A stretch of DNA of 64,000 bases, from assembly GCA_009823505.1 (NCBI GenBank), contig VZQC01010985.1, forward strand, positions 1-64,000, read 5' to 3'. A program made the position numbers and the translations under genes. The DNA comes from Rhizomys pruinosus (lineage: Eukaryota > Chordata > Mammalia > Rodentia > Spalacidae). Within the stretch, counting starts at the first letter, position 1. Each line of letters starts with the position of its first letter. The notes under the pieces are model-generated. The model saw only the letters and a program-made list of their open reading frames with translations. It searched no databases and was not told the DNA's origin. Below, piece by piece: positions 33,953-44,740 of the stretch.

Positions 33953-34943
33953 TGTTTTTTTTTTTTATTGTTATAAAGAGTTATAAATTTACAGTTATAA
34001 ATTTCCTTCTTAGAACTGCTTTTAAAATGTCGCAGATGTTTTGTTGTGTTGTATTGTCCTTTTCATTTAATTCCAGGAATACTTTTATTTTTTTCTTAAT
34101 TTCTCCTTTGACTCATCCATTATCCAGGACTGTGTTGTTTAATCTCCGTGGGTTCATGTACTTACTAGCACTTCTTCTGGTATTACTGTTGAGCTTTAAT
34201 GCATTGTTGTCCAGTAGAATGCATGAAATTATCTCAATTTTTTTTTTTTGTATTTGTTGAGGTTTGTTCTGTGTCCCAGTATGTGGTTGATTTTGGAGAA
34301 AGTTCCATGGAATGCTGAATAGAAAGTATAGTCTTTGGTGCTTAGATGAAATATTCAGTAGATGTCTGTTAGGTCCATTTGGTGTATTGTATTGTTCAGT
34401 TCAGTTGTCTTTTGTTTATTCTTTGTCCACTCTAATGGACACAGTTGTGTATTGAAGTCCTCTACTACTAGTGTGTTGGGATTAATCTTTATCTTAGAAT
34501 CCTGATGTATTGTGTTTATGAAGTTCAGTGCACCAGAGTTTGGTGCATATATATTCATGACTGTGATATCTTCTTAGTTATTTGTTCATTTGATAAGAAT
34601 GAAGTGACCCTTTTCATCTCATCTGATTAGTTTTAGTTTGAAGTCTATTTTTTCCGATATTAGAATAGCGACTCCTGCTTGTTTCTTAGAGCCATTTGCT
34701 TGGAATATTTTTTTCTCCCCTTTCATCTTAAGATGGTGCCTGCCCTTGAAGGTGAGATGGGTTTCTTGAAGAGTACAAAAAAGATGGGTTTTGTTTCTTA
34801 ATTCATTCTACTAGCCTATGTTTCTTGATTGGTGAGTTCAGTCCATTAATATTTAAAGTCATGATGGAGATGTATTTTGCTTCCCATCATTTTAGTTTCT
34901 GTTTGCATTCTTGGTATAGTTTAGTATTTCCACAGTTACACCT

Positions 34944-36100
34944 TCATTAACTACTTTCTGTTGCTGCTTGGGTATAGTCGTTCCTTTCTTCTTCTCTTTG
35001 TACTGCTTCAAGTATTCTCTGAAGGCCTGGTTTTCTGGACATGAATTCTCTTAGCCTATTTATGTCATGGAAGATTTTTCTTTCTCCTTCAACTATGATA
35101 GACATTTTTGCTGGGTAAAATATTCTGGGTTGGCATGTATAGTCATTTAGAACTGAGAATAGTTTGGTCCAAGCTCTTCTGGCTTTCATAGTTTGCAAAA
35201 AGCTATCATTCTGATGAGTTTTTCTATATATGTGACTTGTTTTTCATTTGCAGCTTTTAGTATTCTCTCTTTGTTTTGAACATCTAGTGTTTTACTATGA
35301 TGTTTCCTGGGGAATTTCTTTTCTGGTCCTGTCTATTTGGTGTTCTATGCACTTCTGGTATTTGCATGGGTGTTTCTTTCCTAAATTTGGGGATATTTTC
35401 TTCAAAAATCCTGTTGAAGATATAGTCAATACCATTATCCTGAGATTCTCCTCCTTCCTCTATACCAATGATGCATTGGTTTGTTCTTTTCATGGTGTCC
35501 TACTTCTCCTGAATGTTCCATTCCTGTGTTTTTAAAACTTTTTATAATCTTTGCTTGAGTGGTCCAATTCTTCCACTTTATCTTCCTGTATCGATATTTT
35601 TTTTTTTAAGTGTATGAATGTACTGTCTGCATGAAGGTCTGTGCACCCGTGTCGTGCAATACCGCGGAGGTCAGAAGAGGGTCTCGGATTCCCCTGGAAC
35701 TGGAGTTCTCCTGGAATTGGAGTTACAGACGGTTCTTAGCCGCCATGTGGGTGCTGGGGATCGAACCCGGGTCCTCTGCAAGAGCGTCGGTGCTCTTAAC
35801 CGCTAGGCCATCTCTCCAGTCCCCCTATATTGATATTTTATTTTCTACTTCATTCATTCGGTTACTGTGGCTTTCTCACATCCTTTCCAGATGGCTTATT
35901 GAGTGTTCCACTTCCTTTATCATTTCAGCCTGAATTTTCTTTAGTATTTCTATCTCTTTAGTAAAGTCAGTGAGTTTATCCCCTGTCTTCTTTTAGACTA
36001 TCTTTATCTTCTTCTAGTTCTTTGATTTGTTCATTTGCATGTTCTTTAAATTCTTTGAATTCTTTGATCATGTTTATGACAGTTCTTTTAAGATCTGTGT
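34944..36100 (-). pseudogene. L1 ORF1 remnant (RNA-binding protein), broken
   Basis: ORF1p coats L1 RNA as a trimer. The C-terminal domain is recognisable at 34,947-35,198 (KARRAWTKLFSVL, then QPRIFYPAKMSI, then FHDINRLREFM). The RRM-like part is at 35,284-35,493 (FEENIPKFRKETPMQIPEVH, then RTPNRQDQKRNSPGNIIVKH). The upstream coiled-coil region is only AT-rich, frame-broken sequence and is cut by a B2 at 35,600-35,822. The stop at about 34,944 is followed by a short spacer before ORF2, as in other L1s. Confidence 0.88.
35598..35823 (-). mobile_element. B2-type SINE, antisense, inside L1 ORF1
   Basis: A young-looking full-length B2 ending ccatctctccagtcccc. The flanks 'tatcgatatttt' and 'tattgatatttt' mark the target duplication. 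Confidence 0.95.
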
Positions 36101-36799
36101 CCTGGGTTACATCTATGGGTCCTCATTGTAGAACTCTTCTACAGGACTGGTAATATTTAGTGGAGACATATTATTTCAGGTTTTCATTTTATTTCTTTTT
36201 CATTGTGATTTTAGAATGTTGATTTATTTTGTTGTTTGTGATTCTGATATGAAACTCACATGCTCTTTTGTGGAATTGAAGACTGAATTTTCTTGTATTC
36301 TTCAGGTGTCTTTGCTGTCTTCTTATTAGTTATGATATGTTGGTTGGTCTAGGCTTCAGGTTCTCAGTTCTTACTTTGTACTGGAGACCAGCTATTTTTG
36401 CCCAGCTAGTCAGGATCTCCTCTAGAGCCCTAAGACAGGTATTAATCAGGCAAGCTTGAACCCACGGGACCATGCACCATGTAGAATCTGCCTGGCCAGC
36501 TCTTTCGGGGAAGGCTGGAGATGTCTGGATCTGGGTCCAAGGGCAAAGAAGTTTAGCCTGGAGCCGAGGATGGGGTTTCAGGTGTTCCTGAGCCAGGGGG
36601 TAGGTTGTTTGGAATGCTAGGTGGTGCAGTTGGGGGCTCAGACCACAAAGTGGAGGTCAACCTCATGCACCCACTAGCAGAGTGGAGCCCGCAGAAACCC
36701 TCCACGTGGAGTCTGCCTACTGGCCCTCCAGGGCTGCTTGCAAAATTCTAAAACTCCTCAGTGGCTTTGAAAAATTTGTGACAGTCTCTTATATATTCC

Positions 36800-36985
36800 A
36801 CGTGGCGTCAGACTCCCTGTGTAACTGAAGATGATCTTCAACTTCAGCTCTTCTTGCATCCAGCTCCCAAGTACAGGGATTGCTTGTGTGCACACGTTTA
36901 CTCTGTACTGTAGACTGAATCCAGGGTTTTATACATTCTTTTGGTAGGCAAATGCCCTACCAAAAGAACTAAATCTCCAGCCATA
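36800..36985 (-). mobile_element. B4-class SINE, antisense
   Basis: A reversed B1-like part with 'ttcttgcatccagctcccaa' is followed by a reversed tRNA-like part ending 'aactaaatctccagcc'. This composite order is that of B4 elements. Confidence 0.7.
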
Positions 36986-37511
36986 CAGTGATTTTTTTTT
37001 AGCATCAAGAGCTAGTTCAATCACCAACACTATAATAATACTTTATATGAGAAATACACTTCAAAATGTTTAAAATGGAATAATCACCATTTATGTTATT
37101 CAGCAGGGATTATTTTTCTTTTAGCTGAAAATATAGCTTTTCTCTACTCAGAAACCAGATGAAGTTTTAACAGTTAATAAAGTCTTAATTTTATTTAATT
37201 GTTAAATACCAAATGTACTTACATTTCAAATAAGTGCTTGACCTTCAGATATGGGTGTTGGTTACAGTTTAGTTTTCAGCTGTTGGCTCCGTCTCATATA
37301 GAGAACAAGTATGCTATTTCTATCACATATATAAATTTTTATTCTCCAGAAGGAAACCAGAATAAAATGGCTCATAAAAACCTTACTTCAAATGCAAAAT
37401 TCCCAGGAAAATATGGAAATATAAACACAAAATGGCTTTGTTTTTAATGTCTGTGTTCTTGTGTTCTTCAGTTTCATGAGGATATCTAGTTTAAACACTT
37501 AAAAATCATGA
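36986..37511. other. No gene seen; AT-rich unique sequence
   Basis: The 82-codon plus frame at 37,199-37,447 has no recognised domain. No repeat was recognised. Confidence 0.5.
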
Positions 37512-37582
37512 GACAGGATGGAGTTGCAGCCACTAGCAGAGCACTATCCTGGAATGAACTGTGGTGTGGGTTCAATCACAGC

Positions 37583-37620
<38 letters not shown>
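37512..37620 (+). mobile_element. ID-like SINE remnant ending in (CA)n
   Basis: A tRNA-Ala/BC1-like phrase (ggagttgcagccactagcag through gtgggttcaatcacagcaac) is followed directly by (AC)n at 37,582-37,619. Confidence 0.6.
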
Positions 37621-37621
<1 letters not shown>

Positions 37622-37639
37622 AATAAGAGCAATTATAAT

Positions 37640-38560
37640 GAAATGGAGATGTTGAACATTACTTTGCATCAGTCTTTTACAAACAATTTAGTAGTTCTTT
37701 GAGAATTTCATCCACAGTACATTGATCACATTCAGCCCCCTCCTCAATGACTCCCAGGTCCACCCCACTCACCTAACACTATGTCTGTCTTCTTTTTCTT
37801 ATTTTCGAACCAATGAGATCCAACTTGTGGTGCCTGTATACTTGGTGTGTAGCCATCACTGGAAGTTGGCTGGCCTAACAGTGGCCAAATTCTCAAAGAA
37901 CTGACTTTTCCTCTCCCAGTAGTTCTCAACTACCAATCCTCAGCTAGGAGTGGGCATCTTCCTCCTCTCCCCTCTCTATGCTGGGACATTTTATGGCTTG
38001 AACAGACCTTGTTCATATTGTCACAAGTACATTTAGTTCATCTGTGCACCTGCCCTGTTGTGTAGTGTCTGGAGAACACACTGTTTCCTTGTATTCATCC
38101 ACCACCTGAATCTTGCAATCTTTTCTCTCCAGAAACCCTGAGGATTTGGGGAGGAGACAGTATGATGTAGGCATCCCATTTAGAGTTGAACATTGTATTT
38201 TTATTTTTAAAAATTTATGTGTATGAGTGTATTGCCTGCATGTATGTAAGTATACCTGTGTTGTGTAGTGGCTGGCAGAGGTCAGAAGAGGGCACCAGAT
38301 CCTGTAGGACTGGAGTTATGGATGGTTGTTATCTGTCATGTGGGTGCTGGGAATCAAACCCTGGTCCTGTGTAAGAGCAGTCAGCGCTCCTAACCACTGA
38401 GTCATCTCTCCAGCCCCCAGGAGTTGAACATTTTAATCAACCCTTTAGTCATAAATACTGAGCTAAATAGTTACAAACACATTTTCATAAGCTGTCTATG
38501 TAACTTAGTGTGGTAAACAAACCTTAAGGTGAATCCTAGTGACTCCCACCCCAGAGGTTC
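37640..38560 (-). mobile_element. L1 3'-UTR fragment, antisense, split by a B2
   Basis: Reversed L1 3'-UTR landmarks include 'tctttgagaatttcatccac', 'tgggacattttatggcttga' and 'aggcatcccatttagagttg'. It matches neither of its neighbours closely and is probably a different, older L1. Confidence 0.6.
38195..38420 (-). mobile_element. B2-type SINE, antisense, with 12 bp target-site duplication
   Basis: The motif gagttgaacatt is present at 38,183-38,194 and 38,421-38,432. The body is diverged, and the reversed head ends catctctccagccccc. Confidence 0.92.
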
Positions 38561-39004
38561 ATCCTTTTGTGTGATCTCCTTACCTTGAGGACAGGGAGGA
38601 TCTGAAAGGTGCTTCTAAAGCAGCAAAGCAGAGCAAACATGTTGGATGGTACTCTGGTGAGCTGGGCACTCCTCTTGTGAATCCAGTGACTCTATCCAGG
38701 TGGTTCCCAGGCTGTGAGGGCAGTCCCCAGCCAATAGTCAGGAAAAGTCAAGGTGCAAGGTATCAGATTGTTCCCCCATGCAGTGACTAGACAGGACGCA
38801 GCCCAGGGAGCACCTAAGAATCCTGCCCTAAGAGACCAAGATAGCTAATTGGCTAAGCTGGTCCTGTGATCCTGCCCTGTGAAAAACCATGGAAAATTAG
38901 TCCTTTGATCTTTTAAGTTTATTTTTCAGGACTGATAATAGGGCCTCCTAGATGCTTGGCAAGTGCCCTGCCACTAATTGAGATAGATCTCCATTTCTTT
39001 TCTC
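38561..39004. other. No gene seen; unique sequence
   Basis: Nothing was recognised. Moderate GC content. Confidence 0.5.
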
Positions 39005-39130
39005 TTTATGCCTTTTCGGAAGACTTTGCTAAGATGCCTTGGCTGACCTAGATAGACATCTTTTGTAGTTCAAGCTGGCCTTGAATTGTGATCTTCTTGC
39101 CTCAGTTTACTGAATAGCTGGAATGAGAGG
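39005..39130 (-). mobile_element. Old B1/B4-like SINE, antisense
   Basis: The core 'caagctggccttgaattgtg' and 'cttgcctcagtttactgaat' fit a reversed, ancient B1-type sequence. Confidence 0.55.
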
Positions 39131-39214
39131 ATTGGTCGACTAGCTGAGTTTCTAAATTTTTGAGAATTTGGTAAATGTCTATGAGAAAAAGGCATTTTGT
39201 GGTTTACTAATTGT

Positions 39215-40320
39215 TTGTGTTTGTATTGAGTTTTGTGCATTCCATACAACACATCTTAACCATATGTACACTTCCTTCCCCATCCCCTCCCCACTCCTGT
39301 CCCATCGGGTTTCATGCATTCTCTTTTACATGTGAAGTCCTATCTGGTCAAGTTTCTGTGCCCAGGTGTCCCTTGGTGCACACTCATCCACTGCAGTTTA
39401 GTTAGCCTGTCTAGAGTCACTCCCTCAAAGATCTACTCTCCCTTACCCGGCAATATTCAATTGCCAATAGTTGCTTGACTCGGGCTGGAGCCCGATGCCC
39501 CACTTTCCCAGTTCTGTGTTGGGCTTTGGTCTGATTGAGTCAACGTGGGTCTTTTGCATCCTGTTACCATGCTGCAACTTCCCAGAGGCCTGAAAGCCTC
39601 TGTTTCCTTAAGTCCATGCACCACCCCCGGCTCTTACAATCTTTCACCACGGTCCCTGAGCTATGGGCGGGTGCGTTTTAATATGGGAGTCCTATCTCAG
39701 GAGATGAACTCTGCAGTCTTGTACTTCCTAAAACTTGGCTAGTTGTGGCCTTCCACGTGCATCAAACTCTGTTTTATGAAGAAGCGCTGCTGGGGAGAGT
39801 TGAGGGAGGAATTAGTATTCCCTCTACCCCCATTCCACTATGTTCCATGAAGCTTATGTGTAGCGGTTCCAATGCAGGTGTGTCACTTAGAGCTGGGCAT
39901 CACTCAGATGATGTATTTTCTCTCCCATGACCAGTTGTGGAACTCTGTAATAGTTTTCATCTATTGCAAAAAGGAGCTTCTTTGAAGGCGGTGTATAGTA
40001 TACTTGTCTGTAAATACGAGAATCCATATTTAGCATACAGCAAGAAATTTCATTTGTCTAGCACCATAAGAGATAGGGTTTTCTCAAGGCTCTATGACCT
40101 CTCCAGCCTTGTGTATCTCTCTGTACTCACAGTGCCATCAATGAAGTCCCACCCACTGAGAGGTATTTAAATCCAATTAGATAGCTGTTGATCTCCCCCA
40201 AGATAAAAGTGCCACTAGTGCTCCAGTAGAGACAGTTTCCTGTGTCTGTCAGTCAGTCATTGGTTACTTGGCTTTAGGGCTGGGTTGGATCCTTGATTGA
40301 TTTTCTCACTTATATGACTT
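39215..40320 (-). mobile_element. L1 (Lx-type) 3' UTR, antisense
   Basis: Shares landmarks in the same order with 29,100-30,290: 'tgcaggtgtgtcacttagag' against 'gtagatgtgtcacctaggca', 'aactctgtaatagttttcat', 'gcaaaaaggagcttctttga', and 'ttgatctcccccaagataaa'. It is therefore the same L1 subfamily as the long L1, truncated to its 3' UTR. Small frames here are not genes. Confidence 0.75.
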
Positions 40321-40689
40321 ATACTTACTGCTATTCATGCTCTTAACCTTTTATAAACTTGTTTCTATTCTTGATCATCAAATATTATGTCTTTGTTGTT
40401 GCTGCTACTTCGAAATAAATTTCAATTCTTTCAAAAACAGTAACAAAGGTAAACAAAGCAACATCTTTTAAAAGAACACATTCTCAGAACCTTGTCTATT
40501 TTTATAGCACTGGAGGAAAGGTATCTCTGTGAATGTTCTTCTGGTGTTAAATGACAAGCACTGTTACAATGACATTGGCACCTGCTGTCTTGTTTTCATA
40601 TGTGGATAAATGTGGATAAATCAAACTAAACTGGGAAGGGAAGCTCATTTTCTGTTGGTGGTCTTCAAGTACATGCTTTTTATTTTGAA
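40321..40689. other. No gene seen; unique sequence
   Basis: AT-rich. A short duplication, 'atgtggataa', occurs twice near 40,600-40,620. Confidence 0.5.
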
Positions 40690-40800
40690 GAGGTGTGATT
40701 ATAGGGTCCCAGATTTATATCAGTGGTAGAACATTGATAGAACATGCATGAAGTCCTGGTTTGTGTCCTCCAGTACCACTGTATCACCAGCAAAACCACT
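40690..40800 (+). mobile_element. ID/B4-like tRNA-derived SINE remnant
   Basis: Looks like 'tatcagtggtagaacattga' through 'tttgtgtcctccagtaccac', the order of an ID-type tRNA-derived element. Confidence 0.45.
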
Positions 40801-41120
40801 AAAGATATGGATGTGTTAGGGGAGGTGTCATGATGTGAGTAATATGGTTATTTCCATGTGGTAAGGCCAATCTAGTTCTGTTCATCAAAAAAGACTGATA
40901 ACTGTCTATTCATCAGTTTTTCTCTTATTTCACCTTTACTCTCAATATAATGGGGGTATATAAATATTGCTGTAGTTAACATAAACAAGTATGATTCATT
41001 TAGCCAGGTATGATTTATGCTTTCATATAAACCTCAAAATTTTATTTTATTCCTTGCCATTTCATTGGTTGATTTGTTGTGGACAAAGTGATTAAGAAAC
41101 ACTCTGGGAAGGATTGGGGC
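40801..41120. other. No gene seen; unique sequence
   Basis: Nothing was recognised. The next 15 bases are the left target duplication of an L1. Confidence 0.5.
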
Positions 41121-41135
41121 AAAACTGGGTCTTTT

Positions 41136-42270
41136 AAAAACATTTTTATTGGGCTGGAGAGATGGCCTAGCGGTTAAGAGCGCCGACCGCTCTTACAGAG
41201 GACCCGGGTTCGATCCCCAGCATCCACATGGCGGCCGAGAACCGTCTGAAACTCCAATTCCAGGAGAACTCCAGTTCCAGGGGAATCCGACACCCTCTTC
41301 TGACCGCGGCATTGCACGACACGGGTGCACAAACCTGCATGCAGACAGTACATTCATACACATACGGAAATAAATAAAATTAATAAAAAAACAGAACAAA
41401 AAAAACATTTTTATTGAAGTTTTATGCATTTCATACATCATTTCTCATTACAATATAGACTCATCTCCTCTTCCATGCCCCCACCCCACCCAAGTTCATG
41501 TACCCTGCCATTCCTGCCCTGTATCTTTTTCTGATTCTTTTCAAAGTTTTTCAAAGCAGAGGATTATTGTTCTTGGGGAAACTTTATTGTTTCAGTCTGT
41601 TCCCTGTCCCAGTTCCTGTGCTATGGAAGTTCCCTCCAATCTGTATTGCTTCAACATATGCATATATAAATGTCACACCTATACTAAACTTATATCATCT
41701 GTACACAAACTGTCATTTCCATATCGTATTTCAGGATTCACATTTTTTCTTTTTAAATTTACATTACTCTAAAATATGCCTACATATCCTCCACCCATAT
41801 ACCAAGATTATAAAGTCTAAAAATAAGTGGTGGGTCAGTTCTAGAGTTGGTTAAGGGATTTACATTATAAGAGCACAGTTGCTTTCAGGGAAAGGGGTAT
41901 ATACTGCTGATGTTGCTCAGTTTGTCTTACAACTCAGTGCTGGGTGCTAGCATCCGCAAATGAGGGATACCATTCATCGTTTGCTTTTCTGGGGACTGTG
42001 TTACTTCACAGCATAATATCTTCTAGTTCCATCCATTTACCTGAAAAGTTCCTGATGTCATCTTTCTTTACTGCTGCATAGAACTCCATTGTGTAGATGA
42101 ACCCCTTTTTCTCTATCCACTCATTGGTTGAGGGGCATTTGGGTTGGTTCCAGCTCTTCACTATTGTGAAGAGAGTGGCAGTGAACATGGCTATGCATGT
42201 ATCTCTGCGGTAGGATGAATCTTGTGGATATATACCCAGGAGTGGTATGGCTGGGTCAGGTGTTAATACC
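41136..42270 (-). mobile_element. 5'-truncated L1, antisense, with 15 bp target-site duplication
   Basis: Reversed 3' UTR (to about 42,000) and ORF2 C-terminus (42,006-42,265, with PDPAIPLLGIYPQD and NQPKCPSTNEW stretches). The flanks aaaactgggtctttt (41,121-41,135) and aaacctgggtctttt (42,271-42,285) differ at one base. The only long frame runs past the L1 end into flanking sequence. It is not a gene. Confidence 0.9.
41151..41400 (+). mobile_element. Young B2-type SINE at the L1 3' end, 15 bp target duplication
   Basis: Full-length, CpG-rich element. The motif aaaaacatttttatt is present at 41,136-41,150 and 41,401-41,415. A single GAGGT-region deletion (tctgaccgcggcattg) distinguishes it from other copies. 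Confidence 0.95.
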
Positions 42271-42285
42271 AAACCTGGGTCTTTT

Positions 42286-42520
42286 GAGCTTGACAGGATC
42301 ATTGTATTCATGAAACATGGGAGCCGTGGCTTACTGTACAAGATCAAGCCAGTCAACACTCCAGCAAGGAGTAAGATGGGGACCCATGAACCTCCATTAC
42401 TAGCTGAGGAGCAAGTGACATTGATGGCTAGGAAGGGAGGGTGCCTGGAAGCTTGACCATGGTCCAGTGCATGGCCCACACATACATATATGGGCCACAC
42501 TAACTGGACTCAGAGGGATA
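42286..42520 (+). mobile_element. L1 3'-UTR fragment, sense
   Basis: Phrases such as 'ggagccgtggcttactgtac', 'gaccatggtccagtgcatgg' and 'gggccacactaactggactc' follow the order of a rodent L1 3' UTR, which often ends in a TA repeat as here. The antisense L1 at 41,136-42,270 interrupted this older one. Confidence 0.6.
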
Positions 42521-42815
42521 TATATATATATATATATGCACATATATCCACATATTCATACATATAGATAGATACAGATGTATAAAGTTTATGTATATAT
42601 TCATATATGCATACATAAAGATAGATACAGATCTATAAAGTATATGTAGCCACATATATATATATACATAGATACAGATATATAAAGTTTATGTATATAT
42701 ATTCATATATATGTACATATAGATATAAAGTATATGTGTATATATATCCACATATCCATACATATAGATAGGTACATATATAGATAGTATATGTGTGTAT
42801 ATATAAATTCATCTA
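42520..42815. repeat. AT-rich minisatellite/microsatellite tract
   Basis: (TA)n at 42,520-42,536 and then roughly 50 bp degenerate units built on 'gatacagat.tataaagt' (anchors at 42,571, 42,624 and 42,671). Confidence 0.9.
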
Positions 42816-43104
42816 CATCACATTATCATGCTTTTATGGAGCGTCAAACTGAAATTTATCTTCAAAAGGAAGATTTTTCTCACCTTTCTTGCATCTCTTT
42901 TATAGCGTGCTCTATGTTTTCTTGGCATTTCCTGGTCTTGTATTTCCCTTGCTCCACAGTAATCATATATCCCTTGAGGACAAGGACATATTTGCTTTTT
43001 AATTTCATCCTGGGACCTCACTTTTCCTTTCCTTTCTTCAGTAATTATTCAGTTATGGTTAACTGTAAAGTTTTCCTTATTTGCTTTGATTCCCCAGTTA
43101 TTGT
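42816..43104. other. No gene seen; unique sequence
   Basis: A 107-codon plus frame (42,791-43,114) has no recognised domain and begins inside the AT repeat. Confidence 0.45.
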
Positions 43105-43495
43105 ATTATTCTAGTTTGCCTTCAATTGCTGTGATAAAAACATTGACCAAAACCAGCTCTGGGAGGAAAGGGTTTATTTGGCGTACAAGCATAGTCGGTC
43201 ATCAAGGGAAGTCAAGGCAGGAACCTCCAGCACCAATCACAGATGAACAGATGCTGCTTACTGACATGCTCACCTGGCCCTGTGCTCAGCCTGGTTTCTT
43301 ATACAACACAAAACCACCTGCCCAGGGGCGGCACCACCCACAGTGGGCTGGACCCTCGTACATCACCCAACAATCAAGAAAATATCCCACAGACATGACC
43401 ACAGGCCAGTCCAATGGAGGCAATTCCCCAACTGAGCCTCCCTCAACCTAGGTGTGTCAACTTTAGCTTGACAACTAAAGCTATCCAGCACAATG
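43105..43495 (-). mobile_element. MT-type MaLR LTR, antisense
   Basis: On the minus strand the order is gtgctggatagctttagttg, the 'cccagcccactgtgggtggtg'-like region, and an AATAAACCC polyadenylation region (seen on plus as gggtttatttgg at about 43,170). About 390 bp, a solo LTR with no internal region beside it. Confidence 0.9.
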
Positions 43496-43624
43496 GACTC
43501 ATCATAAGAGAAATGTGGATTGAAAGAGGGCAGTGAAGACTACGGGGCCTCCCAGAAGAGAAGGGTCCTTTTACAGTTAGATGGGGTACAAGTTGAACTT
43601 TTTAACCGTTAGTTACTGACGTAA
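43496..43624. other. Short unique sequence
   Basis: Nothing was recognised. Confidence 0.5.
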
Positions 43625-43775
43625 TTGGAAGGGACCACACATGTCATGGTGTGTGACTTGAGGTCAGAGGATAACTGACCTTGATTCTACCTTATAACCT
43701 GTAGGTACCAGAGACTGAACTCAAGTCATCAGGCTTGGCAGCAAGTACCTTTATCCATTGGTAGCCCTACATACT
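43625..43775 (-). mobile_element. RSINE1/B4-class SINE, antisense
   Basis: The reversed landmarks 'gaactcaagtcatcaggctt' and 'ggcagcaagtacctttatcc' match the RSINE1 type seen in sense at 21,278. Confidence 0.7.
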
Positions 43776-44194
43776 GAATTTTGATACATAAGCATGATAA
43801 TAATCCATTAGGTTTAGAGTAGAAATAAAAAAGAATATTCTTTTGACCAGTAAAACTGAATGGGTGAGAGGGAGAAAGTACATGTGGAAGAATAAAAGCA
43901 TCAAATAAAATAAAAATAAAAGGAAGTCCAAGATAGAGTGTCTTCTCTTGGACACCATTTTCATGCCAAACATGTAGTCTATTTAAACTGGTGAAAGGAT
44001 AGCCAAAAATAGCTGAGTAAGTTCCTGACTTACTTACTGACTCAATTAAATAACTTCTGTGAACTATCATTAGTTTTGGTGGGTTATTTTATTTTAGAGC
44101 GGTCTCTACAGGAGTTATTTCACTGAGAAACATCTGCTACTTCAGAAACAGGGTTCATCAAGGGCTTTTGTTTACATTAAGCAAAGTGCCTTCC
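43776..44194. other. No gene supported; AT-rich unique sequence
   Basis: A 113-codon minus frame (43,729-44,070) starts in unique sequence and ends in the RSINE. No domain was recognised. Confidence 0.45.
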
Positions 44195-44420
44195 ACATCT
44201 GGGTCTGGTGGCATAGGCCCAGCTACCCAGAAGGCCTAGGCAGGAAGGTCACAAGTTCATAGTCTATCTGGGTACAGGGTGAGACAAAGCCAGCCTGAGC
44301 AACTTAATGAAATCTTGTCATAAAAAGTAAAACAGAAGGCAGTGGATGCAGTTCACTGGTAAATTACTTGCCTATCATGGAAGAGTCTTGGGTTGTATCC
44401 CCAGTACTGTAAATGCACAA
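44195..44420 (+). mobile_element. B4/ID-B1-type composite SINE, old
   Basis: A B1-like part (tctggtggcataggcccagc ... cctgagcaacttaatgaaat) is followed by an ID-like part (ggatgcagttcactggtaaa ... gggttgtatccccagtactg). Confidence 0.65.
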
Positions 44421-44461
44421 AAATGAAGAATGGTACACTAAAACAGCCCATGTGGATGCTG

Positions 44462-44740
44462 TCATTTCCTTCTTGTTGCTGCAGTAAACTACTATGGGCA
44501 AAAGCAAGTTAGAGACGGGAAAGTTTGTTTTAGCTTACAAAGCCAAATCATACTGTGTCACAGAGGGAAGTTAAAGCTGGAAGTCAAGGAAGGAACTTGA
44601 AGGAAGATCTGCTTGCTGTCCCACAAAGCGTTATCTACATCTAAGGACTCACTTCACAGCCAAGAAGTACATACAGTAGGATCCATGGAGGCTGATGCTT
44701 GCTAGCTGACTCAAAGGCCAGCTTATATTCATTTTGCTTT
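44462..44740 (-). mobile_element. MaLR-type LTR, antisense, diverged and probably truncated
   Basis: The plus-strand start 'cttcttgttgctgcagtaaa' and 'aagtttgttttagcttacaa' correspond to the reversed MaLR 3' end. The far end fades near 44,740. Confidence 0.6.

Larger units (their letters stand above)
30690..34890 (-). pseudogene. L1 ORF2 remnant (endonuclease and reverse transcriptase), broken
   Basis: ORF2p nicks target DNA and reverse-transcribes L1 RNA. Pieces in order: an N-terminal NINGLNSPIKRHR-like start near 34,850; the endonuclease NIYAPNSGA stretch and a DFNT motif (34,355-34,558, with Glu where Gly is usual just before it); the reverse-transcriptase [14 protein letters not shown] stretch (32,706-32,921), which now carries an in-frame (TA)n expansion; a PYFSAYTKVNSKCIKDLNVK stretch (31,548-31,751); and an IEKDSRRWKDCPCSWIG stretch (31,943-32,203). 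Each lies in a different open segment, so no complete protein can be made. Three SINEs interrupt the gene. Confidence 0.88.
29100..36790 (-). mobile_element. Long antisense L1 (3' UTR, ORF2, ORF1, part of 5' UTR), inactivated
   Basis: In reverse orientation the order is 5' UTR (about 36,790-36,380), ORF1 (about 36,100-34,944), ORF2 (about 34,890-30,690) and 3' UTR (about 30,690-29,100, with AATAAA near 29,105). Without its nested SINEs it would be roughly 6.9 kb, close to a full-length L1. Frameshifts and stops break both reading frames. The 3' UTR seems long, so 29,100-30,300 could be a second L1 end abutting the first. Insertions inside it are a B1 at 31,203, a B2 at 32,345, a B1 at 33,785 and a B2 at 35,600. 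Confidence 0.88.

Noticed and set aside
42006..42500. 164-codon minus frame
   Set aside because: It joins the L1 ORF2 C-terminus to unrelated upstream sequence across the L1 truncation point. The start lies outside the L1, so no functional protein is implied.
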